Assembly (NCBI RefSeq): GCF_001656035.1
Contig: NZ_CP010029.1
Coordinates: 4,152,074 to 4,216,073 of the forward strand
Direction of reading: 5' to 3'
Origin: Yersinia entomophaga
GTDB taxonomy: Bacteria > Pseudomonadota > Gammaproteobacteria > Enterobacterales > Enterobacteriaceae
DNA length: 64,000 nt
Part shown: one piece after another, positions 9,499 through 21,064 of the stretch
How positions within the stretch are numbered: position 1 is the stretch's first letter
Layout of the letters: each line of letters starts with the position of its first letter
Notes under the pieces: generated by a model
What the model was told of the DNA's origin: nothing
Databases searched by the model: none
Seen by the model: the letters and a program-made list of their open reading frames with translations, nothing else
Position numbers and translations under genes: made by a program

Positions 9499-9778
9499 CA
9501 GGTTAAATTTAGACAGGTTTTAGTCGCTCAGGCTATTTTGAATGACAGTGTCCGAGTGCCGCTTTCTGACTGAAATCCCGATTCGCAGGAACGGCATTCG
9601 GCGCTGATTATAGTTTCTCCGAATTATTCAACGACTGTTTACGTTGCCTCTCGATACACCTCTTATTTATCATATGGTTACCACGACATCGGATTTGCCG
9701 AAAACGTGCAGGTGCTCTTGGCATCGTGCGTTAATCGTGTCACTCTGGCAAACATATATTGATACGGATAATTCACAG

Positions 9779-11809
9779 ATGATCACACCTCCAAAGGCGG
9801 CCAAGCGCCCTCATACCATGACTTTGCACGGCGATACTCGTGTAGATGATTACTATTGGCTCCGCGATGATGAACGGAGCAATCCCGAAGTATTACGCTA
9901 CCTGCAGGCGGAAAATGATTTCACCGAAGCGGTGTTACAGCCTCAGCAACCGCTGAGGGAAAGCTTGTATCAGGAGATGGTAGCGAGGATCCCTCAACAG
10001 GAAGCCTCGGTTCCTTATGTGCGTAATGGATATCGTTACCAAACTCGCTATGAACCGGGCAATGAATACGCTATTTACGTTCGCCAACCTAAAGAGGTCA
10101 ATGCCGAATGGCATACGTTGCTGGATGGCAATATCCGTGCTGCAGACAGCGAGTTTTATACTTTAGGCGGTTTGGACGTGAGTCCGGACAATCAGCTACT
10201 GGCGGTTGCCGAGGATTTTCTGTCTCGCCGTCAGTATGATATTCGCGTTAAACAAATCAGCGACGATCGCTGGCATGACGAAGTCATCCGCAATACCTCG
10301 GGTAATTTCGAGTGGGCGAATGATTCGCAAACCCTGTATTACGTGCGTAAACACGAAAAGACGCTGCTGCCTTATCAGGTGTATCGCCACCGTATCGGCA
10401 CCGATCCAGAGCAGGATGAGCTTATCTATCAGGAACAGGACGATACTTTTTACGTCAGCCTGGAAAAAACCACCTCGGAGCGTTTTATTCTGATTCACCT
10501 CGGTAGCACCACCACTTCGGAAATCCTGCTATTGGATGCCGATGACGCTGAGGCGATGCCGCAAATGTTTGCTCCGCGCCGTCAGGATCATGAATACGGT
10601 TTGGATCATTATCAGCAGCATTTCTATATTCGTTCGAATAAAAACGGGAAGAATTTTGGGCTGTATCAGAGCCAGCAGGCTGATGAAAGCCAATGGCAAA
10701 CCCTGATCGAGCCACGAGTTGAAGTGATGCTGGAAGGCTTCAGCCTGTTCCGTGATTGGCTAGTGGTGGAAGAACGTAGTCAGGGGTTGACGCATCTGCG
10801 GCAAATTCACTGGCGTAGCGGCGAAGAGAAAACCATTGCCTTCGACGATCCAACCTACACCACCTGGCTTGCCTACAATCCAGAGCCGGATACCGCGCTG
10901 TTGCGTTACGGTTATTCCTCCATGACCACGCCAAGTTCGCTGTTTGAAGTCAATATGGATACCGGCGAACGGGTTTTGCTGAAGCAGCAGGAAGTGAAAA
11001 ACTTCACGGCAGAACATTATCGCAGTGAACGGATTTGGGTGAGCGCGTCGGATGGGGCAAAAGTGCCCGTTTCGCTGGTTTATCATCGCGATCACTTTAA
11101 GCCGGGGACTAACCCGCTCATGGTTTATGCCTACGGTTCCTACGGGAGCAGTATGGACCCAGCGTTTAGCGGCAGTCGTCTGAGCCTGTTAGATCGTGGT
11201 TTTGTCTACGCATTGGCGCATATTCGCGGCGGCGGCGAACTGGGGCAGCAATGGTATGAAGACGGTAAGTTATTCAACAAAATGAATACTTTTAACGACT
11301 TTATTGATGTAACCAAGGCTTTAATCGAGCAAGGCTACGGCGACGCCGAACGAGTGTTTGCTATGGGCGGCAGCGCTGGCGGCTTATTGATGGGCGCGGT
11401 GATCAATCAGGCTCCTGAATTATTTAAAGGCGTAGTAGCGCAGGTACCTTTCGTTGATGTGGTCACGACCATGCTGGATGAATCTATTCCGTTGACGACT
11501 GGCGAATACGAAGAGTGGGGCAATCCGAACGATAAGGCTTATTACGACTATATTAAACAGTACAGCCCTTACGATCAGGTGCGCGCTCAGGATTATCCTC
11601 ATTTACTGGTGACGACCGGCCTGCACGATTCCCAGGTGCAATACTGGGAACCGGCAAAATGGGTCGCGAAGCTACGGGAAATGAAAACTGACGACCATCA
11701 ACTGCTGCTGTTTACCGATATGGACTCCGGCCACGGCGGTAAATCAGGTCGTTTCAAAGCCTACGAGGATATCGCACTGGAATACGCGTTTATCCTCGCG
11801 CTGGCTTAA
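9779..11809 (+). CDS. ptrB: Oligopeptidase B PtrB
   Basis: Serine peptidase of family S9A that cuts after Lys and Arg in short peptides. A beta-propeller N-terminal half is followed by an alpha/beta-hydrolase catalytic domain. The nucleophile motif GGSAGG is at about residue 530; the aspartate lies in the TGLHDSQV segment and the histidine in [11 protein letters not shown] chose the ATG at 9779 (676 aa; [11 protein letters not shown] aligns with E. coli MLPKAARIP); a longer frame upstream lacks homology. Followed within 6 bp by convergent exoX. Confidence 0.95.
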   Translation: MITPPKAAKRPHTMTLHGDTRVDDYYWLRDDERSNPEVLRYLQAENDFTEAVLQPQQPLRESLYQEMVARIPQQEASVPYVRNGYRYQTRYEPGNEYAIYVRQPKEVNAEWHTLLDGNIRAADSEFYTLGGLDVSPDNQLLAVAEDFLSRRQYDIRVKQISDDRWHDEVIRNTSGNFEWANDSQTLYYVRKHEKTLLPYQVYRHRIGTDPEQDELIYQEQDDTFYVSLEKTTSERFILIHLGSTTTSEILLLDADDAEAMPQMFAPRRQDHEYGLDHYQQHFYIRSNKNGKNFGLYQSQQADESQWQTLIEPRVEVMLEGFSLFRDWLVVEERSQGLTHLRQIHWRSGEEKTIAFDDPTYTTWLAYNPEPDTALLRYGYSSMTTPSSLFEVNMDTGERVLLKQQEVKNFTAEHYRSERIWVSASDGAKVPVSLVYHRDHFKPGTNPLMVYAYGSYGSSMDPAFSGSRLSLLDRGFVYALAHIRGGGELGQQWYEDGKLFNKMNTFNDFIDVTKALIEQGYGDAERVFAMGGSAGGLLMGAVINQAPELFKGVVAQVPFVDVVTTMLDESIPLTTGEYEEWGNPNDKAYYDYIKQYSPYDQVRAQDYPHLLVTTGLHDSQVQYWEPAKWVAKLREMKTDDHQLLLFTDMDSGHGGKSGRFKAYEDIALEYAFILALA

Positions 11810-11814
11810 TTTAC

Positions 11815-12477
11815 CTATGATTCCAGATAATGCGTTAGGGTATGGCGCATGTCTGGAGTCAGGTCTTTCACCGATTTCAGCATCCAACGCAGATAGTCCG
11901 GATCTTGCTGGGCTATCTGTTCAATGTTTTGCCCACGATACTTGCCAAATTTCAGCGTCCGTAACAGCAGGGGGGCCTGCGTCAGCTCAACCATTTTCTC
12001 AGCGCTCCAACCGGAGTCTTTAATTATGCGTTGCAGCAGGGCGGCGGTGATATAGCAGTCATATAATGCGCGGTGGGGATAAAGATTTTCCGGTGGCGTA
12101 ACTTCCAGTCGCAGGGCATAACGCAGATATTGATTACTGTATTTGATATCCGGATACAGTGCTCGCGCCAATTTATAGGTACAAATCCACTCACCGCCCA
12201 TTTCCGGCAAGACACCTCGGTCAAACGGGGCATTGTGCGCGACATAATATTGACTGCCTTGATATCGGCCAATGGCTTTAGCAATTCGAGGCTTACCTTC
12301 CACCATTTCTTCGGTGATATGGTGAATGGCCATAGCTTCAAGGCTAATTGGCCGGTCCGGGCTGATTAAATCACTGATCGGATTAACGATTCGCCCATCA
12401 ATCAGATCCAACGAAGCAATTTCGACGATCCCGCCGTCTAACCCGCAAGTCTCAGTATCAATAATGCGAAAATTCAT
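11815..12477 (-). CDS. exoX: Exodeoxyribonuclease X
   Basis: 3'-5' exonuclease of the DnaQ/DEDDh superfamily used in mismatch repair and recombination. Exo I motif DTETCGLDG at the N-terminus, AHNAPFDRGVLPE (Exo II) and HRALYDCYITAAL (Exo III, with His and Asp) are present. 220 aa, matching E. coli ExoX. Convergent with ptrB, with only 5 bp between stops. Confidence 0.94.
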   Translation of the reverse strand: MNFRIIDTETCGLDGGIVEIASLDLIDGRIVNPISDLISPDRPISLEAMAIHHITEEMVEGKPRIAKAIGRYQGSQYYVAHNAPFDRGVLPEMGGEWICTYKLARALYPDIKYSNQYLRYALRLEVTPPENLYPHRALYDCYITAALLQRIIKDSGWSAEKMVELTQAPLLLRTLKFGKYRGQNIEQIAQQDPDYLRWMLKSVKDLTPDMRHTLTHYLES

Positions 12478-12519
12478 GTGTTCTCCAGAGACTGGCCATT
12501 ATTCGGTTTTATCTGGCGA

Positions 12520-12681
12520 TCATAATAGACTGGCCAGTCCCTGCCAACTTTCTTCAGTCAGGCGGGTAATCACCAGAGCCTCGTGTTACCGCTAATCTGG
12601 GCGATCGCGTTGCCTTGTTGATCCCACACTGCGCTTATGCCCGCGCCGATTTTAGCCGAATAAATTAAGTTATAGGCAATA
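12520..12681 (-). pseudogene. Remnant of a YobB-like nitrilase gene
   Basis: The minus strand directly upstream of exoX encodes the end of a carbon-nitrogen hydrolase: AYNLIYSAKIGAGISAVWDQ followed by QGNAIAQISGNT, then after one missing base ALVITRLTEESWQGLASLL and a stop. E. coli carries yobB, of this superfamily, next to exoX. The N-terminal four-fifths are gone, so this is a decaying vertical remnant. Confidence 0.65.
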
Positions 12682-12702
12682 AAAAACCCGCCTGAGCGGG
12701 TT
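12681..12702 (-). terminator. Rho-independent terminator of the small basic protein gene
   Basis: On the minus strand AACCCGCTCAGGCGGGTT forms a GC-rich hairpin followed by a run of T. It lies 23 bp past the stop of the gene at 12725-12838. Confidence 0.85.
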
Positions 12703-12724
12703 AACTTAACGTGATGAAAAACCT

Positions 12725-12838
12725 TTACTCTGCGCTGGAAGAAGATGCCTTCTTCGCACGTTTCTCCGCCTTTTTTTCGGCCGGAGTTTTCAGTGGTTTT
12801 TTCTTCGCGTTCTTTTTGCTGTCCATTCCCTTACTCAT
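12725..12838 (-). CDS. Small lysine-rich basic protein
   Basis: A 37-residue reading frame starting MSKGMDSKKNAKKKPLK and ending ASSSSAE. About a third of residues are Lys or Arg, with no hydrophobic segment, so it is probably cytosolic and may bind nucleic acid or ribosomes (inference). Support for expression: a GAGAGG ribosome site 6 nt upstream of the ATG and a clear terminator right after the stop. I do not recognise the family with confidence. Confidence 0.7.
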   Translation of the reverse strand: MSKGMDSKKNAKKKPLKTPAEKKAEKRAKKASSSSAE

Positions 12839-14171
<1,333 letters not shown>

Positions 14172-14216
14172 TCGGGTTCCCGCAGGCTAAACGCTGGCGG
14201 GAACCTTTCAGTCGCC

Positions 14217-14447
14217 TTACTTAATTTTAGGCTCATAAGGCAAACGTGAGAATTTATTCGATTCGCTCCGATAGTGCGCGAGGCGCTGCAAAAAGTAGTC
14301 TCGCAGGTTTTCCGTCTGTTCACGGGCAACCAGTTCAGGGATCACTGGCATGTTATAGCGTTCCTTAAATGCAACGCCCGATGCAGCTAAATCGACGTTC
14401 ATTTTTGCCGTTTCTTCGTCAGAAAGCTCTGCCAAGTTGTAACCCAT
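14217..14447 (-). CDS. holE: DNA polymerase III theta subunit
   Basis: Small subunit that binds the epsilon proofreading subunit in the polymerase III core. 76 aa as in E. coli. The segment [20 protein letters not shown] is almost invariant, and the C-terminus [11 protein letters not shown] matches. The ATG is preceded by AGGAGAAAACG. Convergent with pip, 45 bp apart. Confidence 0.96.
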   Translation of the reverse strand: MGYNLAELSDEETAKMNVDLAASGVAFKERYNMPVIPELVAREQTENLRDYFLQRLAHYRSESNKFSRLPYEPKIK

Positions 14448-14583
14448 CGTTTTCTCCTCTTTCGACTTAAGCGGCGGATTGTATCAAATCAGCGTTGAAA
14501 ATAATGCAGGCATCTCCCTATGGCAAGAGGGTGTGGATAACGGCAGAGAGGAATGTAGAGAAGAAATAGCGAGCCAAATAATA

Positions 14584-14677
14584 AATGAGAATGATTGGCG
14601 TTTATTTTAAATAATAAATTAAAAATAAGAATGATTCCTTTTATTATTGGCGGGCTTGTTGATAATAGTTATCAAAG
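14584..14677 (+). promoter_or_regulatory. Cluster of Fur-like sites upstream of ftnA
   Basis: Three Fur-like motifs lie in the AT-rich 415-bp gap before ftnA: AATGAGAATGATT at 14584, AATAAGAATGATT at 14624 and the inverted repeat TTGATAATAGTTATCAAAG at 14659. In E. coli, iron-loaded Fur bound upstream of ftnA displaces H-NS and activates the gene; this layout fits the same mechanism. Match to consensus is partial. Confidence 0.5.
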
Positions 14678-14862
14678 TTATTTGCCCACTTTTTCCCAGA
14701 TTAATTAAATAATTTATTTCCTCATATTAAACATGCAGTTAATACAATTTGTTGTTTTAATCTTTTTAAATGTGAATAGGGTGTTTTTATTTTGTGTTTA
14801 TGTTGGCATAATACGTGAAATAACCTCCTGCCAACCTGCATGATAAAAACTAGGGACTAATT

Positions 14863-15378
14863 ATGTTGAAGAAAGAAATGGCTCAAAAGCTCAATGAGCA
14901 ACTCAATTTAGAATTCTATTCTGCCAATCTTTATTTGCAAATGAGTGCATGGTGCAGCGATAAAGGTTTTGAAGGTGCGGCCGCTTTCTTGAAAGAACAT
15001 TCGCAGGAAGAGATGCAGCATATGCAGCGTTTGTTTGAATACCTGAGCGGCACAGGTTCGATGCCGATATTGGGCACCATCAGTGCGCCCCCGGTAGAGT
15101 TTGGCTCGTTAGCTGATGTCTTCAAGCTGACCTATGAACATGAGCAATTGATCACCACCAAGATCAATGAACTGGCACATGTTGCCATGACTACGCAAGA
15201 TTACTCGACGTTCAACTTCCTACAGTGGTACGTTTCTGAACAGCATGAAGAAGAAAAACTGTTCAAATCCGTATTGGATAAATTGGCTCTGGTGGGTAAC
15301 AGCGGTAATTCTCTGTTCTTTATCGATAAAGATTTGAAGAACATGGCCACCAGCGCGCAAATCCATTCTCAAGGTTAA
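14863..15378 (+). CDS. ftnA: Non-heme ferritin FtnA
   Basis: Forms the 24-subunit iron storage shell and oxidises Fe2+ at a ferroxidase centre. The ferroxidase residues are in place: Glu in [14 protein letters not shown], the E..H pair in [15 protein letters not shown], and Glu and Gln in the later helices ([13 protein letters not shown]). 171 aa, slightly longer than E. coli FtnA (165). Monocistronic: long AT-rich upstream region and a strong terminator downstream. Confidence 0.95.
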   Translation: MLKKEMAQKLNEQLNLEFYSANLYLQMSAWCSDKGFEGAAAFLKEHSQEEMQHMQRLFEYLSGTGSMPILGTISAPPVEFGSLADVFKLTYEHEQLITTKINELAHVAMTTQDYSTFNFLQWYVSEQHEEEKLFKSVLDKLALVGNSGNSLFFIDKDLKNMATSAQIHSQG

Positions 15379-15396
15379 TTCTATCTTTTGAGCTAT

Positions 15397-15440
15397 AACC
15401 GCAGTTTCTCTGTTATCGACAGAGGCTGCGGTTTTTTATT
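15397..15440 (+). terminator. Rho-independent terminator of ftnA
   Basis: AACCGCAG...CTCTGT pairs with ACAGAG...CTGCGGTT to give a long hairpin, followed by TTTTTATTTT. It starts 19 bp past the ftnA stop. The remaining bases to 15714 show no gene. Confidence 0.9.
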
Positions 15441-15714
15441 TTGTGTCATCCCTGCCTGAAACCATTTCTTGTCTGTGCCTGTAAGCTCGACTTCATACTC
15501 TCAACTCATTATTATTCATGGCTAACATACGGAAACGGATGACTTCAAGTGAGCATCCGGTGGCTTTTCGACCACTTATCCGATGTCGGCAGTTTATTTT
15601 GTGTGGTATCTCACATGTAGTACATCCAACTGGAAGCGATCGGGGTTTACGCCGCCAATATAGGGTAAAGTTGGTAGCAGCGATTTTTTTACCCCAATTT
15701 ATTTAAGGGACTTT

Positions 15715-16101
15715 ATGTTAATTAACAAAGTACGTTCATCCTGCCGCATGCTTTCTGCACTGGTTGTTTTGTTTGTTGGCCTTTCCAGCCAGCAGGCTTT
15801 AGCTCATGCTCATTTGAAAGTGGAAACCCCTGCCGCCGATACCACGGTAAGTGCCGCTCCAGAAGCGTTAACACTTAATTTTTCCGAAGGGATCGAGTTG
15901 GGTTTCAGCGGTGTGAAGGTGACGGGGCCAGATAATAACGCGGTGAAAACCGGCGCTTTAAAACTTGACCCGGTTAATAACACTCAGTTGATTTTGCCGT
16001 TGGATAATGCGCTAAGCGCAGGGAAGTATAATGTTTCCTGGCATGTGGTGTCCGTTGATGGCCACAAAACCAAAGGCAATTACAGCTTCACTGTAAAATA
16101 A
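15715..16101 (+). CDS. copC: Periplasmic copper-binding protein CopC/YobA
   Basis: Periplasmic beta-barrel copper chaperone. A signal peptide of about 30 residues ends before HAHLKVE, placing a histidine at or near the mature N-terminus as needed for Cu(II) binding. The second part of the site is VVSVDGHKTKG (Asp and His). 128 aa. The neighbouring copD starts 2 bp after the stop, so the two are co-transcribed, as yobA-yebZ-yebY in E. coli. Confidence 0.93.
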   Translation: MLINKVRSSCRMLSALVVLFVGLSSQQALAHAHLKVETPAADTTVSAAPEALTLNFSEGIELGFSGVKVTGPDNNAVKTGALKLDPVNNTQLILPLDNALSAGKYNVSWHVVSVDGHKTKGNYSFTVK

Positions 16102-16102
16102 T

Positions 16103-16987
16103 ATGTCTTTAGCGGCCTTATTTGTCCTGTGTCGCTTTGTGCATTTTATGGCGGTGATGCTGATGTTTGGTGTCAGCGTATTCACCGCCATATTGTCATC
16201 CGACCGTTTCGCTCTAACATTACAACAACGCCTTCAACCCTTGCTGGCTAGCAGTACGCTAGTCGCGGCATTTTCTGCCGTCGGCCTGTTGTCCATTCAG
16301 GCTGGAATTATGGGCGATGGATGGGCAGATACCTACCAGTTTCCCGTGTGGGGGTTAGTGCTGGGCACGCGTTTCGGCCAGGTTTGGCAGTGGCATCTCG
16401 CACTGTCTTTCATCAGTATCCTGCTGTTGTTTTTCAATCGAAAATCATATTTTTCGGCTCTGATGGTCGCCTGTTCGTCGCTGTTACTGGCTAGCTTGGC
16501 TTTTATCGGTCATGCGGCGATGCATGATGGCATAATTGGCTGGATACATCAGTCGAATCAAATTCTGCATCTTTTCAGCGCCGGTTATTGGTTCGGTAGT
16601 CTTTTACCTTTGCTGGTTTGCCTGCCCTATACCCGCAATAGTCAGCATAAACCCGCCGCTATCCATACTTTAATCCGTTTTTCCAGTTGGGGTCATTTGG
16701 CTGTCGTGCTGGTGGTTGTCACCGGAATGATTAATAGTTTCATTATACTGCGTGGTTGGCCCCTGGATTTCACCTCGACATATCAGAGATTGCTTTGGTG
16801 CAAAATTGTCTTGGTTGTTTTGATGATTATCATTGCGGTAATCAATAGGTATCGCGTGGTTCCAGCAATTCGTCATTTACCGGAAAAAGCGCACTATTGG
16901 CTGGTGATGAACGCTTGGTTTGAGGTGGTACTAGGGGCGGCGGTTCTACTTTTGGTGAGCACCTTTGCTACATTTGAGCCGGTATAA
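16103..16987 (+). CDS. copD: Copper resistance inner membrane protein CopD/YebZ
   Basis: Polytopic inner membrane protein, 294 aa, with about eight hydrophobic segments, belonging to the CopD family thought to move copper across the inner membrane together with CopC. Conserved histidines are visible in CRFVHFMAV, FIGHAAMHDG and LHLFSAGYWFGSLLPL. It follows copC almost directly. A transport role is inferred from the family. Confidence 0.92.
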   Translation: MSLAALFVLCRFVHFMAVMLMFGVSVFTAILSSDRFALTLQQRLQPLLASSTLVAAFSAVGLLSIQAGIMGDGWADTYQFPVWGLVLGTRFGQVWQWHLALSFISILLLFFNRKSYFSALMVACSSLLLASLAFIGHAAMHDGIIGWIHQSNQILHLFSAGYWFGSLLPLLVCLPYTRNSQHKPAAIHTLIRFSSWGHLAVVLVVVTGMINSFIILRGWPLDFTSTYQRLLWCKIVLVVLMIIIAVINRYRVVPAIRHLPEKAHYWLVMNAWFEVVLGAAVLLLVSTFATFEPV

Positions 16988-17082
16988 GCGGCTAGAGGGC
17001 TAACTAGCAGGGAACAAGGCTTGCTTCTTTAGGGTTAGATGCAGGAAAATCAGGTCAATCAGCTAACTTAGGAATAGTTAAC

Positions 17083-17424
17083 ATGAAGGGTTTCGCGCTA
17101 ACGCTTTCTCTTTTGCTTCTGGCTGCTAATGCTGCGGCAGCATCAAAGATTATCACGGTCAGTAAGTTTGAATTTGGCAAGCAATGGGCATTCACGCGTG
17201 AAGAAGTGATGCTGGAGTGCCGCTCAGGTAATGCGCTGTTCGTGATTAATCCCAGTACACTAGCGCAATATCCTCTCAATGAAGTAGCAACTGAGCAGAT
17301 GAAATCAGGAAAAGTATTGGCTTCATCATTAGATCCGTTGGTTTTGGAAGACAAAGATAATCCGGGCAAAAAAATGAGCCTGCAACCTTTCCAGCAACGA
17401 GCTCAAACTCTGTGTGAAAAATAG
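17083..17424 (+). CDS. yebY: Exported protein YebY (DUF2511)
   Basis: Periplasmic protein with a 20-residue signal peptide ending ANAAAA. The mature part contains two cysteines ([13 protein letters not shown] and QTLCEK) that could form a disulfide. 113 aa, same as E. coli YebY. It follows copC-copD in the same order as E. coli, which ties it to copper or envelope function by context only. Confidence 0.9.
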   Translation: MKGFALTLSLLLLAANAAAASKIITVSKFEFGKQWAFTREEVMLECRSGNALFVINPSTLAQYPLNEVATEQMKSGKVLASSLDPLVLEDKDNPGKKMSLQPFQQRAQTLCEK

Positions 17425-17575
17425 GGCGAAAGCGGATATGCCCGCCGGGATAGCGTTTGAATAATCTCATAATTACCAGTGGACTAACTAAGAAGCTATT
17501 AGTTAACCTGAGTGATTATTAAGTTATTATGTCGAAAGTTGGTAAAACGTGGGTCGTCTACTACGCTTAAGTAGT

Positions 17576-17678
17576 ACGGCTGAATAAGCCTGCATGAAAT
17601 GCCAACTTTTAGCGCACGGCTCTCTCCCAAGAGCCATTTCCCTAGACCGAATATAGGAATCGTATTCGGTCTTTTTTT
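17576..17678 (+). ncRNA. sdsR: Small RNA SdsR (RyeB)
   Basis: The segment AATAAGCCTGCATGAAATGC followed by CAACTTTTAGCGCACGGCTC, CTCCCAAGAGCCATTTCCC and a terminator hairpin AGACCGAATA...TATTCGGTCT plus T7 matches E. coli/Salmonella SdsR nearly base for base. In those species SdsR is a stationary-phase, sigma-S-dependent Hfq RNA located right after yebY, as here. The antisense RNA SraC (RyeA) probably overlaps on the other strand. The 5' end (about 17576) is set by alignment and is accurate only to a few bases. Confidence 0.9.
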
Positions 17679-17711
17679 ATCTGATTGTTTTTATTGATGT
17701 TTTTTCTCTCC

Positions 17712-17740
17712 GTCCGAAAATGTCCGAAATTTGTCCGAAA
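17712..17740. repeat. Three direct GTCCGAAA repeats beside the integrase gene
   Basis: GTCCGAAA occurs at 17712, 17722 and 17733, spaced 10-11 bp (one helical turn). They lie between the SdsR terminator and the 3' end of the integrase remnant. Phased short repeats next to a tyrosine integrase gene are typical of arm or core sites of an attachment region; that role is inferred. Confidence 0.5.
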
Positions 17741-17753
17741 TCCTATACTCGGC

Positions 17754-18577
17754 CTAAATCTCAACCCACTCATTTTTACGTGAATCCAGGTATACATTCG
17801 TCATTTTCATCGACTTGTGACCAAGCAATTTCTGTGCAAATTCCTTACCGTATTCTGCTTCATAAAGCCGCGATGCCAGGCTGCGGATTTCATGAAAACT
17901 GGGCGGGGAGACTTCATAAACCAGATCGGTTGCCTTCAATGCTTTAACAAATGCTTTGGTGAGCGAGTCCGCATTTAATGCACCGGGCTCTCGGCCTGAT
18001 TTTCTACTGGACGAGCAAATGAGATATTCGCTCTTATTGTTATTCAGGCATTGTTCTACAACGTCACCGACGGAGGTATTCATTATTTCCAACCGAAGTG
18101 ATAGTGATATAGCTATCTGCATTTTAGTTTTACTTTGGACTATCCAAAGCTTGCCATCATGCACGTCGCTTCTTTTTAATTGCCGCACATCGTCACGGCG
18201 TTGACCGGTAATCAGCGCCAGTGCCAGGCTGAGTTGAACCCAGTTCTGTTGTTGGCCGGCAGCCTCATAAATCTTGCAAAAGGCTTCATAGTCGAGCCGC
18301 TCTCGCTTAACTTTTGGTGACGGCGTACGGGTTGCTTCCACAGGATTGCGGCTAATTAATCCATCAGCTATGGCCTCTCTGAAAACGTCTGATAAAACAG
18401 AGCGCAAATTAACCGCCATTGAACTTTTACCATTATCGACATAGGTATTAATAAAATCAGCGATATGCTTGGTGGTAACGGTTTCAATCGGCTTATCTCC
18501 AAATTCTTGGTTAATATATCCGATTTGCAGGACTCTCATTTTCATGGTGTTATCAGCCAGCTCCCGACGCTTTAATA
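17754..18577 (-). pseudogene. Phage tyrosine integrase, 5' end lost to an IS
   Basis: Encodes the C-terminal two-thirds of a lambda-type integrase. Catalytic residues are present: Arg in TGQRRDDVRQL, His-x-x-Arg in FHEIRSLASRL, and His plus Tyr in LLGHKSMKMTNVYLDSR. The in-frame sequence continues upstream of the first ATG (LLKRRELADNTMKMR) to the IS3 junction near 18589, showing that roughly 80-90 N-terminal residues were removed. Its 3' end faces SdsR, so the SdsR region is the likely insertion point of the founding element. Confidence 0.85.
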
Positions 18578-18642
18578 GTCCTCATGTATTGGCCACCTGA
18601 ATAGAGGTGATATGCTCACCTCAGAACAATACAGGTGCCTCA

Positions 18643-19773
<1,131 letters not shown>

Positions 19774-19776
19774 CCA

Positions 19777-20233
19777 CTACAAAACGCGTATCGTCGTCGG
19801 TCGGGTCGTCTTCGCCATGATCTGCTGGCGGGTTAATCGACGTGACTTCAATGGGATTGCTTGGCGCAGGAATACCGAGCCGAAAACTGGCCGCAGGATA
19901 ATTACCTCTGCCTTGGGTCGCAATGGCGGAACTGGTTACCTTGGGGTATTCGCCATCGGTAAAATACACCCGATCATATTTATCCTGAGCGATTGGGCTA
20001 TGTATCGCATCCACCTGTCCGCGCCAGGCAAACCAGAAATTATCCCGGTAACGGAATATTGTCTCTGGTTTGAAGGCAAAGGTTTTTCCGCCGTCACCAT
20101 CAGCCATCATTGGGGTAATTACGCCGTGGCGGAAGTGGCAATTACGGGCAACCGTGGCGGCTTGTTCAGGTAACAGATGTGCGACCGCACGCGGCATTTC
20201 ACCACGCATGGTCGTGATATCAATAGCGGGCAT
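19777..20233 (-). pseudogene. N-terminal fragment of a phage structural protein
   Basis: About 152 residues beginning MPAIDITTMRGEMPRAVAHL and ending at DDPTDDDTRF, where the IS3 end cuts the frame. The sequence resembles N-termini of phage virion proteins known mainly as hypothetical. A second copy of its distal part (SFRLGIPAPSNPTE...DDDTRF) sits at 35718 and continues further there, confirming truncation here. Confidence 0.6.
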
Positions 20234-20255
20234 AATGAGTGATTTCCGACAGGCA

Positions 20256-20286
20256 TAAAAAAAGCCCCACTAAAAAGTGAGGCTTG
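20256..20286 (-). terminator. Rho-independent terminator, minus strand
   Basis: AAGCCTCACTTTTTAGTGGGGCTTTTTTTAT on the minus strand is a hairpin with a T-run. It would end transcription coming from about 20290-20430, where a short 3' coding end (CEKNDDIIDAEQVTR then stop) is visible but too small to identify. Confidence 0.75.
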
Positions 20287-20510
20287 GCATCTTTGGGTAA
20301 TTTAGCGCGTAACCTGTTCGGCATCAATGATATCGTCGTTTTTTTCGCAACCAGAGCATCAAACAACGACGGATAACACGAAAACCATGAGCGAGCCAAC
20401 ATCCACCTTATCAATAAGTATACAATTTGATAGTATTGTAAAAGATATTCAGATGTATTTTGTGAGTTCGGAATTTTAGGTTTTTCAGGAAATTAACGTA
20501 AGGGAATTAT

Positions 20511-20994
20511 GTGGCTAATTTAATTTAATTTATTTGACTATAAAAGGCGAAAAACAGGGGCTTATCTCTGCTGGATGCTCAACTTATGACTCAATCGGCA
20601 ATAAATTTCAAGCCGGTCATACTGACCAAATAATGGTCTACTCACTGACTCATGGTATCAACCGGGCTCAGAATGCGACTCACTTACCTATAAATATCGT
20701 TAAACCAATAGATAAGGCAACGCCATTATTAGGCACCGCTATTTCTGATAATGAAGTTTTGCATCTGACGTTGACCTCTACAGAACATCAAGTAATGGTC
20801 ATCAAGAAATCTATTTTTCCATTGAAGTTAGAAATGCCAACATCAAGCATGTTGGTATAAATTACCCCCATATTATGACCAATAAAGATAGCCAACCCGA
20901 AGAAATGCTCAGTGTCACCTACCAAGATATAAAATGGGTCCATCACGCGGCAGGAACGACAGGTTATAGTTTGTGGGAAGATAGGGTTTATTAA
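20511..20994 (+). pseudogene. Hcp family type VI secretion gene, frameshifted
   Basis: Reads as an Hcp protein once two frameshifts are allowed: MANLI-YLTIKGEKQGLISAGCS, GHTDQIMVYSLTHGINRAQ, VKPIDKATPLLGTAISDNE, then after one base shift IYFSIEVRNANIKHVGINYP and WVHHAAGTTGYSLWEDRVY. The first break is a 5-bp tandem duplication (TTAAT) near 20520-20535; the second is a single-base shift near 20780. Hcp forms the tube of type VI secretion systems, and stray hcp genes often precede effectors. No other T6SS gene lies in the window. Confidence 0.8.
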
Positions 20995-21064
20995 GCCGTT
21001 ATGACAGTGACTGGTAGTGTGCCGGTACATATATAGATATTGTCTGCTGTGTACCGGTATTTTT

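Noticed and set aside
9644..9778. 45-residue N-terminal extension of PtrB
   Set aside because: No resemblance to oligopeptidase B N-termini; the ATG at 9779 aligns with the E. coli start.
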